Below are positions 45,181 to 52,881 of a stretch of 64,000 nt of DNA, in pieces. Source of the stretch: Dyadobacter chenhuakuii (lineage in GTDB: Bacteria; Bacteroidota; Bacteroidia; Cytophagales; Spirosomataceae); assembly GCF_023821985.2 (NCBI RefSeq), contig NZ_CP098805.1, forward strand, positions 1,240,001 through 1,304,000, given 5' to 3'. The notes under the pieces are model-generated. The model saw only the letters and a program-made list of their open reading frames with translations, made no database searches and was not told the origin of the DNA. The position numbers and the translations under genes were made by a program. The number at the start of each line of letters is the position of its first letter. Positions within the stretch are counted from its first letter, which is position 1.

Positions 45181-45735
45181 ATGAATCCGGGATTTGATCC
45201 AGAAGAAATTGAAGTGCTGAAACAAGAATGTAAGGCAGAGCGATCAAGCTTTATACATGTTGAGGACGAGCTGGAAGATGATGAAGAAGACAACAACGAA
45301 CACGCGCACGTTCAGTTCGTTGGAATGTATAATGAAAAAGAAGTCATCTACGACGCGCTGATCTATACATTGAGATTGCACCATTCGACATTGGTTTACG
45401 ATGCTGCTTTGGAAAGGCTGAAAAAAGTGATGCCCAATTACGTTTCCCTTGACGAGCGCCCGGACGATTACGTTTGTGACGATGAGCAAGACGAGGAGGC
45501 AGAATTAATGCTGACCGAATTCATCGAGGAGATCGAAGAAAATGAGGAAATAACCGTCCGCGAGCACATCGAAACGGACGAAACGTTTGACTATGGAATC
45601 GGTCTGGAAGTGGGATTGAACAAAACAGAGATCAATGATAAAACCATCAACGATTTCATCCTCCGCTTCAACGCCGGCCGCATCCAGCTAGATCCAACAC
45701 TTTATTCCTTCTCCGGAAGCGAAGAGCAGGATTGA
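45181..45735 (+). CDS. Acidic protein of unknown function downstream of GSIII
   Basis: A 184-residue soluble protein with no recognised domain. It is very acidic: an Asp/Glu run (EDELEDDEEDNNE) near residues 28-40 and another around residues 114-135 (LTEFIEEIEENEEITVREH). Between them VIYDALIYTLRLHHSTLVYDAALERLKKVMPNYVSL looks helical. There is no signal peptide, membrane helix or Cys motif. It starts 40 bp after the GSIII stop on the same strand, with no hairpin noticed between them, so it is probably co-transcribed. A role in GSIII regulation or folding would fit but is a guess. It could be a lineage-specific protein. Confidence 0.7.
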   Translation: MNPGFDPEEIEVLKQECKAERSSFIHVEDELEDDEEDNNEHAHVQFVGMYNEKEVIYDALIYTLRLHHSTLVYDAALERLKKVMPNYVSLDERPDDYVCDDEQDEEAELMLTEFIEEIEENEEITVREHIETDETFDYGIGLEVGLNKTEINDKTINDFILRFNAGRIQLDPTLYSFSGSEEQD

Positions 45736-45780
45736 TTAGCCGCAGGCAACGCAATATTGGCAGCAATAATGTTACCGGAT

Positions 45781-45985
45781 AAAAAAATCCCAGAGGGATG
45801 TAACATCGGTAGCAAATAGGTGACCGAATGAAAAAATCCCAGAGGGATATAACATCGGTAGCAAACAAAGTTCAACCGAATACAAAATCCCAGAGGGATG
45901 TAATATCGGTAGCAAACAAAGTTCAACCGAATAAAAAATCCCAGAGGGATATAATATCGGTAGCAAACAAAGTTCAACCGAATAC
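45781..45985 (+). repeat. Tandem array, four direct copies of a ~50-bp palindrome-bearing unit
   Basis: Four copies, with AATCCC starts at 45786, 45835, 45886 and 45937, repeat every 49-51 bp. Each has AAAATCCCAGAGGGAT (a 5-bp inverted repeat, ATCCC-AGA-GGGAT) then TAACATCGGTAGCAAA or a variant (gggatgt/gggatat, taac/taat). Three of the four are followed by a CAAAGTTCAACCGAATA-type linker. It looks like a REP-type element amplified in tandem. Confidence 0.85.
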
Positions 45986-45987
45986 AA

Positions 45988-46041
45988 AAAATCCCGGAGG
46001 GATGTAACATCATGCAAGACGTTACATCCCTCCGGGATTTT
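45988..46041. repeat. Large hairpin joining the two halves of the repeat array
   Basis: AAAATCCCGGAGGGATGTAAC (45988-46008) pairs perfectly over 21 bp with the inverse at 46021-46041 around a 12-nt loop. It forms the head-to-head junction of the direct copies (left) and inverted copies (right). It can also act as a terminator for either converging gene. Confidence 0.85.
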
Positions 46042-46218
46042 GCGTTAACCATGCAATCGCCATTGACGCCGCGTTGCGGCTACCGATATTACATCCCTCC
46101 GGGATTTTGCGTTAACCATGCAATCGCCATTGGTGCCGCGTTTTTGGCTACCAATATTACATCCCTCCGGGATTTTTGCATTAACCATGCAATCGCCGTT
46201 GACGCCGCGTTGCGGCTA
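46021..46218 (-). repeat. Tandem array of three inverted ~67-bp copies
   Basis: Copies start at TTACATCCC positions 46022, 46089 and 46157, a period of 67-68 bp. The core TTACATCCCTCCGGGATTTT is the inverse of the left-hand core. The linker differs: a cgttaaccatgcaatcgcc block, a GACGCCGCG segment (or TGCCGCG), then GCGGCTACCGATA or a variant. The inverse of that last part is the TATCGGTAGC end of the left-hand unit. The linker is conserved between copies, so this is not a spacer array. Confidence 0.85.
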
Positions 46219-46247
46219 CATTTAACATTATATGGGTTCTGCAAATA

Positions 46248-47258
46248 TTATAGCGCAGATTTAACAGTCTTGATAATACGTGCTGCTACTTTGTAAGGAT
46301 CAGCAGCTGAGTTTGGACGACGATCTTCCAAATATCCGCTCCATCCTTTTTGAGGAACAAGAACAGGGATACGAATGGATGCACCGCGGTCAGAGACACC
46401 GTAGCTGAAATCGTGGATAGAAGCAGTTTCGTGCTTTCCAGTCAAACGAAGGTGGTTGTCAGCACCGTAAACGTCAATGTGTTCTTTCACAACAGGACGG
46501 AAAGATTCGCAAACCTTATCGAAAACTTCTTTGCTGCCGGCCGTTCTCAAAGCAGAGTTTGAGAAGTTAGCGTGCATTCCGCTTCCGTTCCAGTCAAGCT
46601 CGCCCAGGGGCTTGCAATGCCAGTTGATAGCAACACCATATTTTTCACCAATTCTTTCAAGCAAATAACGGCCAAGCCAGATCTGGTCACCAGCTTCTTT
46701 CGCGCCCTTTGCGAAAATCTGGAATTCCCACTGTCCTGCTGCAACCTCTGCATTGATACCTTCAACATTAAGGCCTGCATCAAGACAGGCGTCAAGGTGC
46801 TCCTCAATGATCTCACGGCCAAATGCATTCTGCGCGCCTACTGAGCAATAGTATGGTCCTTGTGGTGCAGGATAACCATTTGCCGGGAAGCCCAATGGTT
46901 TGTTTGTATCAACATCCCAAAGGAAATATTCTTGCTCGAAACCGAACCAGAAATCGTTGTCATCATCCTCAATTGTCGCACGGCCATTGGATACGTGAGC
47001 AGTTCCATCTGCGTTAAGCACTTCGCACATAACCAGATAAGCATCTCTGCGCAATGGATCCGGGCAAATGTAAACTGGTTTTAACAAACAGTCAGAAGAA
47101 CCGCCAAGCGCCTGTTCAGTAGATGAACCATCAAATGACCAGTTGCTGCAATCTTCCAATTTTCCACTGAAATCGCTTTCAATTTTGGTTTTGCTACGTA
47201 AACTTTGGGTCGGCTTGTAGCCATCCAACCAAATATATTCCAGCTTGGATTTTGACAT
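46248..47258 (-). CDS. Glutamine synthetase, class II (eukaryotic type)
   Basis: A 336-residue enzyme with the short GSII layout. It opens with KLEYIWLDGYKPTQSLRSKTK and has NWSFDGSSTEQALGGSSDC near residues 39-57. The catalytic block FWFGFEQEYFLWD near residues 102-114 holds the metal Glu pair; WHCKPLGELDWNGSGMHANFS holds the GSII-type ammonium and ATP contacts, and DRGASIRIPV the glutamate Arg. GSII is common in eukaryotes and in some Bacteroidota and actinobacteria. It ends 507 bp from the acidic gene downstream of GSIII, pointing at it. Confidence 0.95.
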   Translation of the reverse strand: MSKSKLEYIWLDGYKPTQSLRSKTKIESDFSGKLEDCSNWSFDGSSTEQALGGSSDCLLKPVYICPDPLRRDAYLVMCEVLNADGTAHVSNGRATIEDDDNDFWFGFEQEYFLWDVDTNKPLGFPANGYPAPQGPYYCSVGAQNAFGREIIEEHLDACLDAGLNVEGINAEVAAGQWEFQIFAKGAKEAGDQIWLGRYLLERIGEKYGVAINWHCKPLGELDWNGSGMHANFSNSALRTAGSKEVFDKVCESFRPVVKEHIDVYGADNHLRLTGKHETASIHDFSYGVSDRGASIRIPVLVPQKGWSGYLEDRRPNSAADPYKVAARIIKTVKSAL

Positions 47259-47654
47259 AATAGTACTAGATAAAGTGGTGACGAATTATTATAACGGCAC
47301 AATATTAATGCAAAAATGTATTTCCAAAAAATAAAAACTAAGAAAAATTAACCATACACAGAATATTATTGGGTTTGTGGTAGTATTGTCAGTAAAAGAT
47401 GTACTATTCTCATAAAATGGGTGAAATTATAAATGGATGCATCCGGAGAATATTTTCGCAAAAACACTAAATTCACGTGTCAATCGGACATAGTTCATGT
47501 CAAAATGTTGCCAAAATGCAAAAATCATGTTTTTCTGCATTCGCGGAATAATATAAGGCTGCCTTGATGGTTTTGTGCATCATACACGTAAATTTGAGCG
47601 TCGCTTTGATAATGTTCGACGGTTCTCTTATCTTAATTCCTATTTACTTTTCAA
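47259..47654. other. Gene-free spacer between divergent GSII and rsmE genes
   Basis: About 395 bp, A/T-rich, with no convincing coding frame, tRNA or strong hairpin. It holds the GSII promoter candidate and, for rsmE, TAAATTTG at 47589-47596 as a -7 box, 58 bp before the ATG. Regulatory sites for nitrogen control would be expected here, but no clear motif is visible. Confidence 0.5.
47300..47328 (-). promoter_or_regulatory. Possible promoter of the class II glutamine synthetase gene
   Basis: On the minus strand, TTTG (47328-47325), 17 bp, then TAATATTG (47307-47300), which differs from TAnnTTTG by one base. The start codon is 41 bp downstream. Confidence 0.35.
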
Positions 47655-48365
47655 ATGCATCTATTTTACCAGCCCGACTCGAAAATTTTTGAATTGGATG
47701 AAGAAGAGGCCAGGCACAGTTCCAAAGTGCTGAGGCTCGGCTCCGGCGACATTATATATGTTACCAATGGCAAAGGCACATTGCAGAAATGCGTGTTGAA
47801 TGTTCAGGGCAGAAAGGCGGGTTACGAAGTTTTGGAATCACAGCAGATCGAAAGACGACCCTTTGCCGTAAATATGGTGATCGCGCCCACGCGCAAGGCC
47901 GAGCGCAATGAGTGGATGGTGGAGAAGATGACCGAGATAGGCGTTGAGCGCATTGATTTTGTAATCACCGAACATACCAATACAGACACGATCAACCGCG
48001 TCGTAAACCTCACAAGGCTAAACCGGATTGCTGCCGCTGCGATGAAACAGTCACAGCAACATTATCTGCCGATCATCACGGTGGGCAATAAATATGAAGC
48101 GTTTGTGAAGGATGTGAAAGATTCTGTAAAATTAATTGCCTATGTGCCAGATCATAATAGGGTTGAGCACGTTTTTAGTAAAGTAAAAAAAGGCCAGGGA
48201 ACCACTTTATTAATAGGTCCGGAAGGAGATTTCAGTGAAAAGGAAGTTTCACTGGCACTTGATCACGGATTTTCAACGGTTTCTCTAGGCCCGACCCGTT
48301 TAAGAACAGAAACAGCGGCCGTAGCGGGCTGCCATGCCATTAACCTGGCACAGAACATATTATAA
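47655..48365 (+). CDS. rsmE: 16S rRNA (uracil1498-N3)-methyltransferase RsmE
   Basis: A 236-residue SPOUT-class methyltransferase. The N-terminal PUA-like part has EEARHSSKVLRLGSGDIIYVTNGKG. The knotted SAM-binding C-terminus has TLLIGPEGDFSEKEVSLAL near residues 185-203 and SLGPTRLRTETAAVAGCHAI near residues 212-231. It methylates U1498 of 16S rRNA, with the SAM pocket at a dimer interface. It is followed 8 bp later by the DUF4159 gene on the same strand. Confidence 0.95.
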   Translation: MHLFYQPDSKIFELDEEEARHSSKVLRLGSGDIIYVTNGKGTLQKCVLNVQGRKAGYEVLESQQIERRPFAVNMVIAPTRKAERNEWMVEKMTEIGVERIDFVITEHTNTDTINRVVNLTRLNRIAAAAMKQSQQHYLPIITVGNKYEAFVKDVKDSVKLIAYVPDHNRVEHVFSKVKKGQGTTLLIGPEGDFSEKEVSLALDHGFSTVSLGPTRLRTETAAVAGCHAINLAQNIL

Positions 48366-48373
48366 AAGCATTA

Positions 48374-49057
48374 ATGCATATGAACCGATCAGTAGTGCGT
48401 TTTGGAAAGTTTTTAGGGCTGGTCACATTCGTTCTGATAAGCACGGTAACATTGGCGCAATCATCATTAAAGATTGCAAAACTTAAATACGGCGGCGGTG
48501 GCGACTGGTATGCCAATAAAACGTCTCTTCCGAATCTGATCAAATTCTGCAATACGGAGCTAAAAATGAACATTAATCCCACAGAAGACGTGGTGGAAGT
48601 GGGTAGCGCGGACATTTTCACTTATCCGTTTGTGCATATGACGGGCCACGGCAATGTTGTTTTCAACGATGCTGAGGCTCAAAACCTTCGCAATTATCTG
48701 CTCTCGGGCGGATTTCTGCACATCGATGACAACTATGGCCTCGATCGGTTTGTGAGACGGGAAATGAAAAAGGTTTTTCCTGAGCTTTCATTTGTCGAAC
48801 TGCCTTTTGACCACCAGGTTTACCGGATCAAATATCTGTTTCCGGAAGGGCTGCCGAAAGTTCATGAGCACGATGGCAAGCAGCCGCAAGGTTACGGCCT
48901 TATCTGGCAAGGACGCTTGGTTTGCTATTACAGTTACGAAACAGATCTGGGCAATGGCTGGGAAGACCAGAGTGTTTACAATGATCCTGAGGAAATGCGA
49001 AGAAAGGCGCTGCAAATGGGCGCTAACCTGCTTAGTTATGCTTTCATGATTCTCTAA
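48374..49057 (+). CDS. DUF4159 domain-containing exported protein
   Basis: A 227-residue protein with a signal peptide (LGLVTFVLISTVTLAQ). It fits DUF4159 throughout: KLKYGGGGDWYANKTSLPNLIKFC, ADIFTYPFVHMTGHGNVVFND and GGFLHIDDNYGLDRFVRREMKKVFPEL. The fold resembles a class I glutamine amidotransferase-like domain without an evident catalytic Cys. The family is widespread in Bacteroidota, often near MoxR/DUF58/VWA genes, but those are not adjacent here. Function is unknown; it is probably periplasmic. It shares a likely transcript with rsmE. Confidence 0.85.
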   Translation: MHMNRSVVRFGKFLGLVTFVLISTVTLAQSSLKIAKLKYGGGGDWYANKTSLPNLIKFCNTELKMNINPTEDVVEVGSADIFTYPFVHMTGHGNVVFNDAEAQNLRNYLLSGGFLHIDDNYGLDRFVRREMKKVFPELSFVELPFDHQVYRIKYLFPEGLPKVHEHDGKQPQGYGLIWQGRLVCYYSYETDLGNGWEDQSVYNDPEEMRRKALQMGANLLSYAFMIL

Positions 49058-49172
49058 ATACGGGCGCAGGTAATATAAAATAATTCTAAATTAGTTTTCT
49101 GAATTTCGGTTTTGTAAGCGCTTAGCCTTACTTTTGTACAAAGTTTAAAATAATATCATTTCATCTCGTTCC

Positions 49173-49919
49173 ATGTATATAGTCCTTATCGTTTTTGTTG
49201 TACATTGGTATTTATCCCTTTTTTGTCAAACCTTTTTCCTACACCGTTACTCTGCGCATAAAATGTTCATTATGAGCAAGCCATGGGAGCGGTTCTTCTA
49301 TTTACTGACTTATCTTTCCCAGGGGTCTTCCTATTTAAGTCCGAGAGCTTACGCGATTCTTCACCGCATGCACCATGCTTTCAGTGACACAGAAAAAGAT
49401 CCGCACTCGCCGCACCATACGAAAAACGTGTTTACGATGATGTGGGAAACGAAGAATATTTATAATGCAGTATTAAGCCGCAAGCGTGCAATTGAATCCC
49501 AATTCGAAAGGAATTATCCGGAATGGCGCTTTATTGAGAAGTTAGGAGATTCGTGGCTGTCACGTTCTGGCTGGGCGTTGTTGTATACCGCATTTTACAT
49601 TTTGGCTTACATTTACCTGGATATGCACTGGGCGTTTTTCTTCCTATTGCCGATCCACTTCCTGATGGGCCCTATCCACGGCGCAATCGTAAACTGGAGT
49701 GGTCATAAATACGGTTACCAGAACTTCGATAACGAGGACAAATCAAAGAATTCTCTAATCTTCGATTTCTTGATGATGGGCGAGCTGTTCCAGAATAATC
49801 ATCATAAAAGACCTAATTCGATTAACTTCGGATCAAGATGGTATGAAGTTGATCCGACGTATCCGGTGATCAAGATGCTGAATAAGTTGAAGATTATTGA
49901 GATACGAAAGAAGAACTAG
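49173..49919 (+). CDS. Membrane fatty acid desaturase (acyl-CoA/lipid Delta9-type)
   Basis: A 248-residue membrane protein. The three His boxes are present: HRYSAH (H-x4-H), HRMHHAFSD (H-x2-HH) and NNHHKRPNS near residue 210. Several hydrophobic segments surround them. It introduces a double bond into a fatty acyl chain using a diiron centre and electrons from a ferredoxin or cytochrome, which the window can supply elsewhere. TACTTTTG at 49129-49136 is a possible -7 box 36 bp upstream of the start. It is followed by a hairpin-T8 terminator inside the second repeat array. Confidence 0.88.
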   Translation: MYIVLIVFVVHWYLSLFCQTFFLHRYSAHKMFIMSKPWERFFYLLTYLSQGSSYLSPRAYAILHRMHHAFSDTEKDPHSPHHTKNVFTMMWETKNIYNAVLSRKRAIESQFERNYPEWRFIEKLGDSWLSRSGWALLYTAFYILAYIYLDMHWAFFFLLPIHFLMGPIHGAIVNWSGHKYGYQNFDNEDKSKNSLIFDFLMMGELFQNNHHKRPNSINFGSRWYEVDPTYPVIKMLNKLKIIEIRKKN

Positions 49920-49935
49920 GTAAGTATCTTGCTAC

Positions 49936-50075
49936 TTTCACTTCGGCTCCGCTCACTGTGACAGATGTTTGTCACAGTGAGCGGAGTTTTTTTTCTGTCA
50001 CATTGAGCGGAGTTTTTTTCCTGTCACACTGAGCGGATTTTTTTTCCTGTCACACTGAGCGGAGTCGAAGTGAAA
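49936..50075. repeat. Inverted repeat with four tandem 26-bp right arms, one acting as terminator
   Basis: A single left arm (49936-49964) reads toward four tandem 26-bp copies starting TGTCAC at 49970, 49996, 50022 and 50048. The first copy pairs perfectly over 17 bp (49947-49963 with 49970-49986) and is followed by T8, which makes a textbook terminator for the desaturase gene. The last copy matches the full 29-nt left arm at 27 of 29 positions. The first three copies end in T runs and the last ends GTCGAAGTGA. The TGTCACxxTGAGCGGAG core is a REP-like family also seen at 56.8-57.1 kb. Confidence 0.88.
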
Positions 50076-50130
50076 TTCCTAACGCTTGCTCCGCAGGTAG
50101 ACCGAACAGACCGGGCGGCCGGAGGGCCAC

Positions 50131-50170
50131 AAAAAAACTTTGGCAGGTGTGAGATACACCTGCCAAGTTT
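50131..50170 (-). terminator. Terminator of the E2-nucleotidase-two-component operon
   Basis: On the minus strand TGGCAGGTGT (50165-50156) pairs with ACACCTGCCA (50150-50141), with flanking AACTT/AAGTTT pairs, and then a T7 run. It lies just after the histidine kinase gene, the last of the run. Confidence 0.85.
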
Positions 50171-50293
50171 GCTTATTAACACCACAAAAAATGAAATCCT
50201 TTTGAACTGCCGTTTTATCGGCATGTCTTATTGAGACAATACAAATAAATCATATAATACTTAAAAGGGCGTTAATAAAAAGTTAGAATTTGC

Positions 50294-51670
50294 TTAGAGC
50301 TTCGAAAATGTTACAACGAATGTCGTGCCCTTCGGTTGATTAGAGTAAATGTTGACATTGCCCGAATGCAGCTTCACAATCCGCTCCACCAGTGACAACC
50401 CGATTCCATATCCTTTAATGTTTGCCGTGTTGTCACTTCGGTAAAACGGTTGGAAAACCAGACTCTGATCTTCTTTCGGAATTCCCTTCCCATTATCTGA
50501 AAAGCTTAACGTCAACCTCCTGGCAGACGTTTTAAGATTCACATTTACTGTATTGTTCTCCGAAAACTTGCACGCATTGTCCATCAGGTTCAGGAATGCG
50601 GTTTTCAATAATGTCGAGTTTCCGGTCAGTTCAAGCCAGGTGTCGTCTTCAGGCAACTCGTCGAAATTGAGCTGAATGTTGTAGGAGGGGTTTGCTTGTG
50701 CGAGGCCCAGTCGGCAATCCAGTAAAAGATCGTCAACGCGAATGATTTCTGTGAGCAGATCTTTTTGATCCTCGCTCACTTTCGCAAGTTCTAACAATGT
50801 ATTCGATAGCTGCGCCAGCTCCTGAATGTCTTCCAAAACGGATTGAATAGTAAGCTGGTAATCAGCTGTATTTCGTTCTTTTAGCATGCTGACTTCCAGC
50901 TGCGAACGAATCTTGGTCAAAGGATTTTTTAGCTCGTGCGAAACATTGGCCACAAATATCTTTTGCATTTGAAATGCAGTTTCAATCCGGTCGAGCAGAT
51001 TGTTGAATGTTGTCGTTAAGCGGCCAATTTCGTCTTTCTGGTTTGGAACGTCCAGTCTGGTGTCGAGTTTTTGAGGTAAAATCCTTTCGACCGCATTCAT
51101 CACCTTGGAAATTGGCCTTAATGCACGTTTCGAGAAAATCCAGCCAACGAGTGCCACGATAATGGTCACGATAAAGAACAAAACCGTGAGCAGGGTGCTT
51201 AAATTGGATAAATTGGCCTGTCCGTACAAATCTTTTGCCCCTAACAAAACCACGGCCCGATTGAACGGATATTTATAATACAACCCTACAACTTTATAAT
51301 CGCCATCCGTATAGCGGATCTGTCCGGCCTTCCGGATCTCGTCCAGCCAGAAGTTGGATACGTGAATGGATTTGGACTGAGGGCTGGTTGGGTTGCTGTA
51401 AATGAGGCGGTTCTTTTCGTCGAAAATGAATGTATTTTCGTCGTAGATCAAATCGCGGTTGGTTTCATCCAGCGCTTTCAGAACCTCGGTATTTACTTGC
51501 GGGACTTTCAGCAAAAGTTCAGCTTGCGACTTGGCTTTGGACCTTAACCGATCGTAAAAGTCCTCATTAACATTGTAATAGGAAAAAAAATAGATAGCCA
51601 GAAAAGTGATCAGAAGGATTCCGCTCACCAGCAGGGAAAACTGAACTGTAAGTCTGGTGCGGATCTGCAT
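50294..51670 (-). CDS. Sensor histidine kinase (HAMP, HisKA, HATPase)
   Basis: A 458-residue kinase. Membrane helices at about residues 11-31 and 162-183 enclose a sensory loop of some 130 residues. A HAMP linker follows, then the phosphoacceptor His245 in ANVSHELKNPLTKIRSQLEV. The N box is NLMDNACKFSENN, the G1 box FSDNGKGIPKED and the G2 box GYGIGLSLVERIVKLHSG. It should phosphorylate the response regulator whose gene ends 3 bp upstream. The signal is unknown. It is the last gene of a coupled four-gene unit. Confidence 0.93.
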   Translation of the reverse strand: MQIRTRLTVQFSLLVSGILLITFLAIYFFSYYNVNEDFYDRLRSKAKSQAELLLKVPQVNTEVLKALDETNRDLIYDENTFIFDEKNRLIYSNPTSPQSKSIHVSNFWLDEIRKAGQIRYTDGDYKVVGLYYKYPFNRAVVLLGAKDLYGQANLSNLSTLLTVLFFIVTIIVALVGWIFSKRALRPISKVMNAVERILPQKLDTRLDVPNQKDEIGRLTTTFNNLLDRIETAFQMQKIFVANVSHELKNPLTKIRSQLEVSMLKERNTADYQLTIQSVLEDIQELAQLSNTLLELAKVSEDQKDLLTEIIRVDDLLLDCRLGLAQANPSYNIQLNFDELPEDDTWLELTGNSTLLKTAFLNLMDNACKFSENNTVNVNLKTSARRLTLSFSDNGKGIPKEDQSLVFQPFYRSDNTANIKGYGIGLSLVERIVKLHSGNVNIYSNQPKGTTFVVTFSKL

Positions 51671-51673
51671 AAT

Positions 51674-52351
51674 TTACTCTACTTTAAGCACATAGCCCAT
51701 ACCAAACTGGGTGTGGATCAGCTTGACGGGATAATCCTTATCGATTTTTTTACGAAGATAATTTACATAAACTTCAATGACATTGGTGCCAGTATCAAAG
51801 CCAATATCCCAAACCTGCTCCGCAATCTCCACTTTGGAAATAACCCGGCCCTGGTTACGGATCAGGTAAACGAGGAGGTTAAATTCCCTTGCCGTGAGAT
51901 TGATCTTATTTCCTGACCTATGAACCGTTTTCGCGTCCAACGATATTTCCAAATCGGCAAATTTCAGAAGCTGCGCGGTATGAGAAACGGTTGTACCACG
52001 CTTCGTTAATGCCCTCACACGGGCAAGAAGTTCTTTAAATTCGAACGGTTTGACCAGGTAATCGTCCGCGCCGGCATCCAGACCCGTGACTTTATCATCT
52101 GTCGTGCCCAACGCAGTTAACATTAAAATAGGCGTTTCATCACCCCACGTCCTGATCTCCCGGCAAAGCTCGATACCGTTGATCCCGGGAATGATAATGT
52201 CACTGATAATCAGTTGATAGGTGTTGTTTTTTGCCAGCTGCCTGCCGATCAGTCCGTCATAGGCAATGTCCACTTCATATCCGTTTTCTTCCAGCCCTTG
52301 CTTAATGGATTGCAGCGTTTTCGGTTCGTCTTCAATAAGTAGTAGCTTCAT
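51674..52351 (-). CDS. OmpR-family response regulator
   Basis: A 225-residue regulator. The receiver domain has EDE near residues 7-9, phosphoacceptor Asp51 in ISDIIIPG and the Lys switch in LVKPFEFKELLARV near residue 100. The winged helix C-terminal domain covers about residues 130-224 and contains LTAREFNLLVYLIRNQGRVISK and VEVYVNYLRKKIDKDYP-like strands. It is paired with the histidine kinase 3 bp downstream. Its ATG overlaps the stop of the nucleotidase gene by 4 bp. Confidence 0.95.
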   Translation of the reverse strand: MKLLLIEDEPKTLQSIKQGLEENGYEVDIAYDGLIGRQLAKNNTYQLIISDIIIPGINGIELCREIRTWGDETPILMLTALGTTDDKVTGLDAGADDYLVKPFEFKELLARVRALTKRGTTVSHTAQLLKFADLEISLDAKTVHRSGNKINLTAREFNLLVYLIRNQGRVISKVEIAEQVWDIGFDTGTNVIEVYVNYLRKKIDKDYPVKLIHTQFGMGYVLKVE

Positions 52352-52881
52352 GCGATGGGTAGGAATAATTCAGAAACATCCTTCCAATTGGAAACACGCT
52401 TATATGAGGTTTCTTTAACATTATGCGGCGCTGTAAACAGGATGCCCGTGCCTTTGAACGCATTCAGGTTTCGCACGTGATCGTCAATCAGGTAATCGGA
52501 CTGGATAATGCTTTTATAACCGCAAAACACAACATTCGTCCACGGAATGAACGGGAAATGCTTTTTTAGCCAGGCAAATTTATCATTGAACGACGTCGGA
52601 AATTCCATGCATGCGGTGGCCACAAATATTTCGTAAAACTTGGACAGCTTGTAGACTGTTTCAACTGCCCCGTTCATCACTTCAATATCGGCAAAAAAGC
52701 CAGGCGTATCAATGATCTTATGCAGCTTTGCAAGTTGCTTGGGGTGTAAAATATCTCTGAAAGCGCTTTTTCTCAGCTGTTCTTCATTATATACCGTTGA
52801 AAAATCATTGTGAACAATGTTGGCGAGTTTCTTGTGGGTGTTCGCCATCACATCATCCATGTCCAAGGTGAGTCTGAGCAT
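52348..52881 (-). CDS. HAD-superfamily 5'(3')-deoxyribonucleotidase-like protein
   Basis: A 177-residue protein starting MLRLTLDMDDVMANTHKKL, the DxD nucleophile motif (Asp7, Asp9) of the NT5C family. YEIFVATACMEFPTSFNDKFAWL carries the second motif and YLIDDHVRNLNAFKG the acidic metal-binding pair. It should remove phosphate from a nucleoside monophosphate. The start overlaps the E2 stop by one base (TAATG), and its end overlaps the response regulator start by 4 bp, so it is coupled on both sides. Confidence 0.85.
   Translation of the reverse strand: MLRLTLDMDDVMANTHKKLANIVHNDFSTVYNEEQLRKSAFRDILHPKQLAKLHKIIDTPGFFADIEVMNGAVETVYKLSKFYEIFVATACMEFPTSFNDKFAWLKKHFPFIPWTNVVFCGYKSIIQSDYLIDDHVRNLNAFKGTGILFTAPHNVKETSYKRVSNWKDVSELFLPIA

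Noticed and set aside
45781..46218. CRISPR array
   Set aside because: Repeats are periodic but the intervening segments are near-identical, not unique spacers. Orientation flips at the central hairpin and no cas genes are present.
45668..46296. Short open frames across the repeat array on both strands, with peptides repeating around CYRYYIPLGF
   Set aside because: These arise from the repeated DNA unit itself and have no independent start, domain or context.
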